Part shown: positions 33,124 to 41,680 of the stretch, piece after piece
Layout: each line of letters begins with the position of its first letter
How positions within the stretch are numbered: position 1 is the stretch's first letter
Assembly (NCBI GenBank): GCA_002340325.1
Contig: DDLV01000053.1
Coordinates: 1-43,742, forward strand
Direction: 5' to 3'
DNA: 43,742 nucleotides
From: Glaciecola sp. UBA2563
GTDB taxonomy: Bacteria; Pseudomonadota; Gammaproteobacteria; Enterobacterales; Alteromonadaceae
Program-made: the position numbers and the translations under genes
Notes under the pieces: model-generated
What the model was told of the DNA's origin: nothing
The model's database searches: none
What the model saw: the letters and a program-made list of their open reading frames with translations, nothing else

Positions 33124-34581
33124 CTAATCAACTCGCGTTGCGGTCAATCCTCGCCATTGGATTTCAGTAGGTGTTCCATCTTCCATAACAAAGGTTAGTT
33201 CAATACCAGTGCTCTTTTCAAAAAAGACGTTTTCGCTCTGAGGAAGAAGCGGTGCGGTAAACTCAAAATCCCTAACAAATATCGATAATCCATTTTCAAC
33301 CTGCAAAATCTCAAAGGTACCATCTATGCCTGAATCATAAATGCCAACAAATTTTGCCAATGCCTCTGATGAAAGCGCTATCACTTCTTTTTCGATGAGT
33401 TCATAACCGGGCAAATTGTATTCCGCTGCAATCGCTCTGATCACTTCACTGATAATGGCACCGACATCTGAGTTCACCATGATGACAGCGACATAAGGTT
33501 GATTTCGCCAACCTACAAAGAGCGCTCTAAATCCCTCGTCAGCGCCAGAGTGACGAAACCTATCGTCATCGACTACAGGTCCCAACCCATGATTTTTTAA
33601 GCCAGGCGTTAGCATCTCAGTTGCTGTTTTATAACTGATGACGCCATCGGTCTGCGTATCCATAATGCGCTGAATCTCAATACCATAAAGCAGCAACTCT
33701 TCTGCTGTCGTCCACAATCCAGCAGCTGCCATCTCCGGGTAAATCGGCCATTTACCTTCAACTTCATCACCGTTTTCACGATACCCTGTTGCGGCTATCG
33801 AGTGGTATTGTTCAGGAAGTGGATTTTCAAAAGTACTTTTTTGCATGTTCAGCGGTGACAGCACGTGTTGTTTTAGGCTTGTGGCAAAGTCCATATTTTC
33901 AACATCAGCGATGGCCAATTGCATGATGGTATAGCCGCCGCCTGAGTATTGCCAGGCTTCACCGGGTGATCTGAACACCGTCACCGCATCGGTATTACCC
34001 TTACCCTCCAATACCTCAACAGTACTCGGCACATCATCGCCTTTATCGTAACCAGGAAAGCCCCAAACCGTCAGACCCGCTGTGTGATTGAGTATTCGCC
34101 GAATGGTGACTTTTTCGACATCGGTGTATTCATTGTCAGGCACCTGCCAAGACGTAAGGTATTGATTAACGTTAACATCCAATTTCATCCTGCCTTCATC
34201 GTGAAGCTGCAAAGCGCGCAAAGCAGCGATGGGCTTACTGATAGAGCCAGCAAGTAACATGGTCTCTGGTGTCATTTCACGCGACTCGGCCACATCCGCC
34301 ATTCCATAGCCTTTACTCCATAACACTTCGCCGTCGTATGCCACCGCGACACTTAATCCGGGAATGTTGTGATGCGTTAATCGCTCTTCAATGGAATATG
34401 TCTTTAACGCCTGTCCTTTTATCAAAACAGCTTCGCTAAGGCTATTTTCAATTCGCTGGATACTTTGTTTGGTATCAAGGGAGTGTCTCAGGTTATCTGA
34501 ACTCACACACGCGATAGTCATCGTTAAACAAAGCGAAGCAAGAAAAACGCATTTTATTCGGAAACTATTTATTTTATTCAT
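33124..34581 (-). CDS. Beta-lactamase-fold serine hydrolase (class C/S12 type), putative lipoprotein
   Basis: About 485 residues from the ATG at 34581. The N-terminus is a signal sequence ending in a Cys (LTMTIAC), suggesting a lipoprotein, although its lipobox is imperfect. The active-site motifs are GSISK (Ser113-x-x-Lys116), YSGGGY in the YxN position (Asn replaced by Gly) and HSG. The C-terminal ~90 residues form an extra beta domain. Relatives include esterases, D-aminopeptidases and the amidase AmiE. Divergence from namZ, and the B. subtilis ybbC-ybbE pairing, suggest a role in releasing peptides from muropeptides. An upstream ATG at 34623 would disrupt the signal sequence. Confidence 0.8.
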   Translation of the reverse strand: MNKINSFRIKCVFLASLCLTMTIACVSSDNLRHSLDTKQSIQRIENSLSEAVLIKGQALKTYSIEERLTHHNIPGLSVAVAYDGEVLWSKGYGMADVAESREMTPETMLLAGSISKPIAALRALQLHDEGRMKLDVNVNQYLTSWQVPDNEYTDVEKVTIRRILNHTAGLTVWGFPGYDKGDDVPSTVEVLEGKGNTDAVTVFRSPGEAWQYSGGGYTIMQLAIADVENMDFATSLKQHVLSPLNMQKSTFENPLPEQYHSIAATGYRENGDEVEGKWPIYPEMAAAGLWTTAEELLLYGIEIQRIMDTQTDGVISYKTATEMLTPGLKNHGLGPVVDDDRFRHSGADEGFRALFVGWRNQPYVAVIMVNSDVGAIISEVIRAIAAEYNLPGYELIEKEVIALSSEALAKFVGIYDSGIDGTFEILQVENGLSIFVRDFEFTAPLLPQSENVFFEKSTGIELTFVMEDGTPTEIQWRGLTATRVD

Positions 34582-34927
34582 ATTATTGAGACCGATTACT
34601 GTTGTGTTAAAAGTCTGCACCATTTCACACTTCGATGCTATTGACTAAGTACCGATGGAAGTAAATGCATGTAACAATATAGCTGATGTTTGATAGTCGT
34701 TCTATTGCGCTTAAAAGTTGCTATTTGCATTCGAATTAATAGCAAAACCAATTTGGAAAAGACAACTTTTTCGCATTATTGGCAAATACCTTTTTATCGT
34801 ATATGCGGCTAATAATAATCGACAAATGATGAGTATGAACTAGTTGACCGAATAGCTCATCAAGTTGACGTAAGCATCTTTATCATTCATATATCTCTTA
34901 TAAAACACGGCAGAACGCATATTTTAT
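34582..34927. other. Divergent control region between the serine hydrolase and namZ
   Basis: About 345 bases without a gene. They contain a nested inverted repeat: AAAAGTTG (34713-34720) with CAACTTTT (34763-34770), and inside it TTGCTATT (34718-34725) with AATAGCAA (34738-34745). The two stems overlap and would be alternatives. No clear promoter hexamers stand out for either gene. Confidence 0.4.
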
Positions 34928-36169
34928 ATGTTCAATTTTAATGGAATGATTTTCAGCATTTGTTTTTTGGTCTCAAGTTTTAGCGCCATTGCAAACAATA
35001 CAGCTTCTAGTTCGCACATTACTTTGGATCAAACGTCTGAAAGCACATTTCCTACCGAACAAACATCAAGTAACCAACCCATAGTTATGGGGGCTGAGCA
35101 ATTTGATGTGTATGCACCATTTATTCGCGGAAAACGCGTAGGGCTTATCGTCAATCAAACATCAGTGGTGCATGACAAACACCTTGTCGATTTTTTGCTA
35201 GAGAAAGACATCAATATCACCACAATTTTTGCACCCGAACATGGCTTTCGAGGCGACCACGATGCAGGTGCACATGTCGATTCGGAAATCGATACTCGCA
35301 CTGGCATACCCATTGTTTCAATCTATGGACAACAGAAAAAACCACCTGCGGAAAAACTGACAGATATCGATGTGTTAATTTTCGACATCCAAGATGTTGG
35401 TGTACGTTTTTACACATACATCAGCTCCATGCATTACATGATGGAAGCAGCCGCCGAAAACAATAAACATTTCATCGTACTCGATAGACCAAACCCAAAT
35501 GGATTCACCGTCGACGGACCCACCTTAGATCTCAAGTTTCAAAGCTTTGTCGGCATGCACCCCATTCCACTATTACACGGGATGACGGTTGCAGAGCTCG
35601 CGCAAATGATAAACGGCGAAGAGTGGCTTGCTAATGATGTAACGGTAGATTTAACCGTAATACCCATGCAAAACTATAATCGACAAATGCACTACTCACT
35701 CCCCATCAAACCAAGTCCAAATTTACCCAATGATGTGGCAGTGAGTCTATATCCCTCATTGGGATTTTTTGAGGGCACTCCAATCAGCATCGGGAGGGGC
35801 ACCGACTTCCCGTTTCAGGTCATAGGTTATGATAAGTTTGGAATCGGCGATTTTGAATTTACACCCCGGTCGATTCCTGGTGCAGCTTCAAACCCAAAGC
35901 TTAAAGGGTCAAAACTATCAGGAATTGATTTAAGAGACTCAAATGTTAAGGGATTAAACCTAGACTGGTTGTACCAGATGCATAAAATCTTCGAACAAAA
36001 CAATGAGGAGTTTTTCGTTTATTCTGACTTTTTTGATAAGTTGGCGGGGAGTGATGAATTGAGGAAACAGCTTGGAGCAGGTATTGCTCCGCTTGAGATA
36101 AAAAATAGCTGGAAAAGAGAAATCAACAAATTTTCGAAGGATAGGAGAATTCATCTCCTGTATCCTTGA
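34928..36169 (+). CDS. namZ: Exo-beta-N-acetylmuramidase NamZ family (DUF1343, YbbC)
   Basis: This 413-residue exported protein has a signal peptide (MIFSICFLVSSFSAIA). DUF1343 motifs are in order: KRVGLIVNQTS (69-79), APEHGFRGDHDAG (102-114), FDIQDVGVRFYTYISS (152-167), LDRPNPNG (185-192), LLHGMTVAELA (215-225) and IGRGTDFPFQV near 290. NamZ enzymes release MurNAc from peptidoglycan fragments from the non-reducing end, so it should serve cell-wall turnover or salvage. The neighbouring divergent serine hydrolase fits that role. No nagZ, murQ or MurNAc transporter lies in the window. The ribosome site is poor; the ATG at 34946 is a possible alternative. Confidence 0.88.
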   Translation: MFNFNGMIFSICFLVSSFSAIANNTASSSHITLDQTSESTFPTEQTSSNQPIVMGAEQFDVYAPFIRGKRVGLIVNQTSVVHDKHLVDFLLEKDINITTIFAPEHGFRGDHDAGAHVDSEIDTRTGIPIVSIYGQQKKPPAEKLTDIDVLIFDIQDVGVRFYTYISSMHYMMEAAAENNKHFIVLDRPNPNGFTVDGPTLDLKFQSFVGMHPIPLLHGMTVAELAQMINGEEWLANDVTVDLTVIPMQNYNRQMHYSLPIKPSPNLPNDVAVSLYPSLGFFEGTPISIGRGTDFPFQVIGYDKFGIGDFEFTPRSIPGAASNPKLKGSKLSGIDLRDSNVKGLNLDWLYQMHKIFEQNNEEFFVYSDFFDKLAGSDELRKQLGAGIAPLEIKNSWKREINKFSKDRRIHLLYP

Positions 36170-36252
36170 AACACACCTTTAGTCCAGCTCCACAAGTTTT
36201 ACTTCTTAACAAGTCTGGTAATTTTTTTAAATCCTCAAAAGCTTTTATTTCA

Positions 36253-39200
36253 TCACTCAATTAATAGCCAGGCATCATCTTTATTAACTAGATATCGAAG
36301 TTTACCGCCTACTTTCTTAATTTCGATGGCTAAATTCGTTTGACGGAAAGGATTTGATTGCCAAATAATTTCTCCGGACCGCCTATCTATTTTAGATACG
36401 AGCCCATAGACTTTGCTGAAGCTCTCTTCCCTTTCCTCTGACAAAATATAGTTTCTGCAATCCAATGCCCAAGAGATACAGTTGTTCGCGGTACTAAAAC
36501 TCCTAGCAGAAAAACTGGCGAATGCACTCGCATCTATTTCTAAGCTCTCATTCTGTTCGATAGTAAAGGTTGACATATCCAAATAGATAAGTGGACTTTC
36601 GTCCTGATTATATAGTTGCTTCACCATCTCAGCTTGAGGGTCGCTGTCTACTTGTGTGAAGCCATAAAAATCATAATCATCAAGCGACAAGAATTCAGTG
36701 ATCTCATTATTGATAATAACGTCAATGTCTGTGCCATTGTCGCTAAACCTTAGCATTCGCGGCGTATGCGAATCATCAGCTGTTAAAACCGGAACAGTCC
36801 ATTGATCATTATCACGATAACGAATAATGTCATTCCTATACCTGCCTTGGGGCTTAAGGACGAACTCCGGTGCTTCAGAATGATACAATATATCCCCAGA
36901 AGCTCTATCTACTAAAGTAATAAACCCATCAAAAGTGAATGACTCAAAAAGTAAAATGCGGTCAGTTAGCATCAACGGGGGCAACATTTGACGATGTTCG
37001 TCACGCTGTTCTGTTCGCCAAACACGTTCATTATTTGAATCCTTTTTTTCGAGAAACTGCGTTCCGGAATCATCAAACTCGATGCTATACCAGAATAATT
37101 CACCATTTTCCGTAAACGGTTTATTTTCCTCATTTTCATCATCGTATGACGAAGTAGCAATACCATTTTCGTCAAAAATCACATCAACGTTGTCAATGTT
37201 CAAATGTCCAGTTTTTAACCACTGAAATCTGTCTATGGAATTTACCTGAGGTAAATCAGTCGTTGCAATTGAGACAAAGTTATCGTTTTGTTTTTGATAA
37301 ACTTCAAGTGAATATGGCGCTTCGTTTGTAACTATTAACTCTCCTATCCCGTCACCCGTTAGGTCAGTAACACTTGGTATAATTGGCTCAATATTAGCTT
37401 TGCTAATGACTATTGATGGCAATGGAGTATCAGTCAAAACATCATCGATAAGCAGAAGCGCATCTTCTGAAATGTCATCAAAATAATCTACTCCAATGAG
37501 TAATTCTGACTCTAAATCATCATCAATATTGACGCTTCTTATGCTTATTTCACCAATGTAAGGTGCGTTTACAAAAAACGGTGCAATATCAACCAAAAGC
37601 TCCTGCTCGCCTGTCTCAATATCATAAATGAAAATCTGCCCTTTGGGGTCATTCGTGCCACTTCTCGACTTATCCACTGCAATTTTGCAGGAAGGCGCTC
37701 CATTCTGATCGGAAAGTAGTTCCGTCTGAGCATTGCGTTCAAGTGATAAAGATTGTCTGTTATAAGCGGGAGAAGAAAAGTCTGCATATTCAGCTGTCGA
37801 TGAATCTGTAAGGAGTTCATTAAATCCATCATCATTTAAGTCACAAATTGTGCCCTTAACACTTATTTTTCCTCTAAACTCAGGAAAATCCCAAGAAGAG
37901 GCGTCAAATAGAACATTGCCCGTCTCAATCTCGACAATTCTATCCATTGTATCGGTGTAAATCACCACATCATCCAAGCCATCTTTAGATAGATCGAAAA
38001 ATCGAAGCTGAATTGTGCTGAATCTCGAGTCATTGTTTATCGAGACTTCAGTAATTAATTTTTTTTCAACGTCTAGTTCATTGCTATAAAACAATTCAAA
38101 TCGCTGTGGTATATCTGTTTCACGGAGGAAGAAATAATCGTTAATTCCATCATTATTGTAATCGTAAGCGGCATAAAAATTCATGTCTTCCGCTATTATC
38201 GAATCAGGCTTTCTTGAAGGAATGGCATTAAACTCACCATTAGAAAGTTCGTATTCTTGTTTAACAAAGTTATTGAAATCTATGTACCGACCATTGTTTT
38301 CTTGTGTACCTTGTCCACTAAACCATGTTGGAAAAAATGGCATGACAAGTGGCGCCGACACAGGTTGCATTGTGATTGATGTAGGGAAAACTACTTCGTG
38401 ATCCTGATTGGCCACCCTTACCGATAGGTTAACAACAAGGTCATGACCAAAATTGGGAACTATACCATCCCATGAAATTTCTCCGCGGCCATTTATCATC
38501 ATGTTAGAAGGACCGTATTGCATAGCGTAATCAAATGGCCCATCGTAGGTTGGATTGTTTACCTGCATTTGTGCTTGAATCGAATCTCCAATAGCGAATA
38601 CTGTCTGCGTAAAAATGAGCTCTCCTCTTGGAGGTTGCTGAAGCATTCTTATAGGAAGAATTATCGAATCGGCTAGCCCAGAAGCATCAGTGACTGTAAG
38701 CAAAAGATCGTAATCTCCTGGCAAATCGGTCGTTACCGTAGCCTCGCTTGATGAAGCATTCTCAATTTGTACATTAGCACCGACAACTTGACTCGCTATA
38801 GACCATTGGTAGTCTAAAAATTCATAATTAGCATCCGAAGATTCGATACCACTTAATCGCAGTATTTCACCATATTCGACATTATCTCCTGCTGATGCCA
38901 CAGCAACTGGCGCAATTTGAGACTCAGGTAGGGCAAAATCAATTGTGAGCGGTATTGAAATTGTCTCGGAGACATTCTCAAGTGATAGCAACATACTTAC
39001 CTGCATGATTGCATCAATATAAACGGTATTTTCGCCTTTCAATTCAATGGCGAGTAATTGTCGATCTGGTTCGTCTCGAGAAAAACTGGTTGTATCTATA
39101 CTTATTTTACCGCTATCAGAGAAGTAAATATCGCCACTATATTTAAAGTGAGTAAAAGCAGAATTTTCAGGTGCGTCCAGCGTCAGACCGTCTACATAAA

Positions 39201-39819
39201 GTTGCTCATTGTTGAAGCCAGTTATCAGCATTTGAAACGTCGTATCAAAACTGATTTCGCGAACAAAATGTCCAAATAAAGAAATAGACTCACCGCTTTC
39301 AAGATCGGTTAATTCAAGGTCAACATTGACGGTTGTCTCCGCCTCTGGATTTGAATCAGGACCAGTTGCAAACGCTCTTAAACTGCCATTGAGCCTAAGT
39401 GAAGATATTGTGCAGTTATCGTATAGGATCTCCGATCTAAGTCTTTGTGGATCATTATCTGCTGTTATCGTTCCTGCTTCACACTCAGGAGATTCATTTA
39501 GTGCAGACGTGTTTTCGTCTGCCTGTTCAACTAAAAATATTAATGGATTTGGATCTTCTAATGTAAATGATGTTAGAAAATCAAGAAGATAAACGATAGA
39601 TAGCGAGCTTTCAGAGGTATTTCCTTTTGTAAAAACAAAATCATCAGTCGACCCGGTATAGGTTGGCATAAGGGGTGACCAAAGACTATTGGGTGATGGT
39701 GGAGCTGGGTTGGTTTGAACCGGCGATCTGGAATTATCAACACTCTCACCACCACCTCCTCCGCATCCTGAAATAAACAAAATGATTGCGACGAAAACCA
39801 GAGGGGAAATGCTTCTCAT
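36253..39819 (-). CDS. Large lipoprotein with Ig/PKD-like domain and FG-GAP-like repeats
   Basis: This 1188-residue protein has a signal sequence ending in the lipobox FISGC, then a polyglycine and a Pro-rich stretch. Residues ~100-310 are beta-rich and unrecognised. Around 315-410 is a PKD-like fold (VEYGEILRLSGIESSD ... DYQWSI ... LLTVTDASG). From ~530 on there are repeated calcium-type loops: YDYNNDGINDYFFL, FDLSKDGLDDVVIY, CDLNDDGFNELLT, LTGDGIGELIV. These indicate an FG-GAP/VCBS propeller. The end contains a PQQ-like blade (IDRRSGEIIWQSN). It is probably anchored to the outer membrane and may bind carbohydrate or protein; no catalytic motif is seen. AAGG eight bases upstream supports the start. 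Confidence 0.8.
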   Translation of the reverse strand: MRSISPLVFVAIILFISGCGGGGGESVDNSRSPVQTNPAPPSPNSLWSPLMPTYTGSTDDFVFTKGNTSESSLSIVYLLDFLTSFTLEDPNPLIFLVEQADENTSALNESPECEAGTITADNDPQRLRSEILYDNCTISSLRLNGSLRAFATGPDSNPEAETTVNVDLELTDLESGESISLFGHFVREISFDTTFQMLITGFNNEQLYVDGLTLDAPENSAFTHFKYSGDIYFSDSGKISIDTTSFSRDEPDRQLLAIELKGENTVYIDAIMQVSMLLSLENVSETISIPLTIDFALPESQIAPVAVASAGDNVEYGEILRLSGIESSDANYEFLDYQWSIASQVVGANVQIENASSSEATVTTDLPGDYDLLLTVTDASGLADSIILPIRMLQQPPRGELIFTQTVFAIGDSIQAQMQVNNPTYDGPFDYAMQYGPSNMMINGRGEISWDGIVPNFGHDLVVNLSVRVANQDHEVVFPTSITMQPVSAPLVMPFFPTWFSGQGTQENNGRYIDFNNFVKQEYELSNGEFNAIPSRKPDSIIAEDMNFYAAYDYNNDGINDYFFLRETDIPQRFELFYSNELDVEKKLITEVSINNDSRFSTIQLRFFDLSKDGLDDVVIYTDTMDRIVEIETGNVLFDASSWDFPEFRGKISVKGTICDLNDDGFNELLTDSSTAEYADFSSPAYNRQSLSLERNAQTELLSDQNGAPSCKIAVDKSRSGTNDPKGQIFIYDIETGEQELLVDIAPFFVNAPYIGEISIRSVNIDDDLESELLIGVDYFDDISEDALLLIDDVLTDTPLPSIVISKANIEPIIPSVTDLTGDGIGELIVTNEAPYSLEVYQKQNDNFVSIATTDLPQVNSIDRFQWLKTGHLNIDNVDVIFDENGIATSSYDDENEENKPFTENGELFWYSIEFDDSGTQFLEKKDSNNERVWRTEQRDEHRQMLPPLMLTDRILLFESFTFDGFITLVDRASGDILYHSEAPEFVLKPQGRYRNDIIRYRDNDQWTVPVLTADDSHTPRMLRFSDNGTDIDVIINNEITEFLSLDDYDFYGFTQVDSDPQAEMVKQLYNQDESPLIYLDMSTFTIEQNESLEIDASAFASFSARSFSTANNCISWALDCRNYILSEEREESFSKVYGLVSKIDRRSGEIIWQSNPFRQTNLAIEIKKVGGKLRYLVNKDDAWLLIE

Positions 39820-39925
39820 ATCAGTACCTTTAACAAATAATAAATGGTGGAAATCAGCTTATTGACTTGAAATCCATTTCATATCGTTAGATATCTGCTA
39901 CTTCAGTTCAGTCCATAGATTCATC

Positions 39926-41542
39926 TCAGCATTTATCTATACATTTTCGGTATTCTGGAATAGTTAAATCACCATTATAATTTGCGAAATATGTCGTAAT
40001 AGCCTCTTGTGTACCAAGTGCTTTACCGGACATAAAATACCAATTTGGTGAAGACGCTGTCTTCCATGCAAGTAAAAATCCTCTTTCTATCAAATCTCTA
40101 CTATGGACACTCTTGATGGTCGCTTTGTATCGGATTATTGTAAAAAGCTCATTACCAACAGTAATCATTTGTCGTGGCAAAGTTGACGTCAAATAAAGTG
40201 TGTTAGAAAGGTTTTCGTTTGATTTACCTGGAGCAGCAGCTCTAATTTTCTGTAGAAAATCTTCAACAGAATAACCCTGCTCACGAGCCATTTTTTCCAG
40301 AACATGTGGAGGTAATCGTTCGATTATTTGATGAAACTCTTGGTTTCTCATGTGACTAAATATTTTTTGTGCTTCGTCATATGCATGTTCTATAGAATTT
40401 TTCTTAGGTTCAGTTGCTTTGTTGACGAAAGACTTATCGATGCGATCTAGTTCGTTTGCATATTTTGTGCATGACTCGGTAGGTTTAGATGAAAAAATAT
40501 TCCGAAGTAGAGTTTTCGTAGTTTCATCTTGTTCAATTGTTGCATTAACGTATAAATTTCCAATCGAATGACAAAAAGTCCATTGGTCTTCTATTGTTGG
40601 TAGTATTTTTTGAACCTCTGCGAACGAAATTTCATCGAAAACAAATTTCATAGCATCATGATGTTTTAACTGATCGTCTGATAAGTCCTTATATTTCATC
40701 AACTCTTCTAATTCCGATAAATACTTTTTGTGGTATTCTTTTGCATTATTTCCTAAATATGTTTGGAACATATATTCATCGAGATAAGTATCAACTAAGT
40801 TACACCACACTATGTTGTTCTTATCTTGAGTAATCACTCTGTCATACAACGATTCGGTCACCTCTTTCCAATAAGTCCAATCATGACCTGTGTCGACTTC
40901 AGGATAGAGTTGAGAGATCCATTTGATATTTATTGACGAATATACGCCAGCACAACGATTTCTAGTTCCGGTATCTACCGTCTTTTGATGCCAAAAAACT
41001 GCGCTTTGCATGTCTTCAGTAGCCCCCCATGTGCCATCGCTATAACCGTGAGCAAGAGTATTAGTGCATTGCCCACCTCCTCTCTTTGCACAGGCTGATA
41101 GGTATTTATAAGTCGACGCTTCATTTTCATGGATAAAATGCTCAATTTGACTTGCTGAAAAAAGAATGTCTGTATTGTATTTCCGGTTAGGGTCTAGACG
41201 CATAAGGCTATCAACAAGTGAGGTTGCATAACGAGTCTGATTTACATCATATTCTATGTCATTAAATTGCCTTGCTCTGTTTAAGATAAACGCATTAAAA
41301 ACATAGTATTTAAAAATTCTTTCATTTTTTATTGTTTGTAAGTCATTGGCCTTTATGTAATTTTCCAAAATGGACACAAAGTTTTGATGTTCTGCTGTGT
41401 TTAGGCCCTTTATTTCTACCGATTTGCCCTGTAACTCATCAAAATATTCTAACGCAAGACTAAGTTCAGATTTAGAAGGTGCTTTTTCTACGCTGGCACA
41501 ACCAGCAAGAAGAATGAGCAAAATCAGGATAAAAAGTTTCAT
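39926..41542 (-). CDS. Lipoprotein of unknown function with a Sel1-like segment
   Basis: About 538 residues from the ATG at 41542. A canonical lipoprotein signal is present (MKLFILILLILLAGC, Cys15) with AAGG nine bases before the ATG; the longer frame to 41668 would bury this signal. The mature protein is mostly helical. One segment resembles a Sel1/TPR unit (CAKRGGGQCTNTLAHGYSDG followed by DMQSAVFWHQKT). The C-terminal region is more beta-like. I do not recognise the family. It follows the DUF3857 protein gene by ~140 bases on the same strand and could be co-expressed. Confidence 0.7.
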   Translation of the reverse strand: MKLFILILLILLAGCASVEKAPSKSELSLALEYFDELQGKSVEIKGLNTAEHQNFVSILENYIKANDLQTIKNERIFKYYVFNAFILNRARQFNDIEYDVNQTRYATSLVDSLMRLDPNRKYNTDILFSASQIEHFIHENEASTYKYLSACAKRGGGQCTNTLAHGYSDGTWGATEDMQSAVFWHQKTVDTGTRNRCAGVYSSINIKWISQLYPEVDTGHDWTYWKEVTESLYDRVITQDKNNIVWCNLVDTYLDEYMFQTYLGNNAKEYHKKYLSELEELMKYKDLSDDQLKHHDAMKFVFDEISFAEVQKILPTIEDQWTFCHSIGNLYVNATIEQDETTKTLLRNIFSSKPTESCTKYANELDRIDKSFVNKATEPKKNSIEHAYDEAQKIFSHMRNQEFHQIIERLPPHVLEKMAREQGYSVEDFLQKIRAAAPGKSNENLSNTLYLTSTLPRQMITVGNELFTIIRYKATIKSVHSRDLIERGFLLAWKTASSPNWYFMSGKALGTQEAITTYFANYNGDLTIPEYRKCIDKC

Positions 41543-41680
41543 AATAGAACCTTGCAATAGTTTTTTGTTTGTTACTGTAGTGTCTTCGTTTGCACTTTTT
41601 CTCCATTCCTTTTGAATGTGCGAAGATAATTGCGCCACCCCGCTCATTTTCACTCCCATCTTTCGCAATCGGAATTAAGC

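Noticed and set aside
33124..34581. Antibiotic-resistance beta-lactamase
   Set aside because: The fold and SxxK motif match class C relatives, but the YxN Asn is replaced, there is a long extra C-terminal domain and the partner is namZ; a cell-wall or esterase role is more likely.
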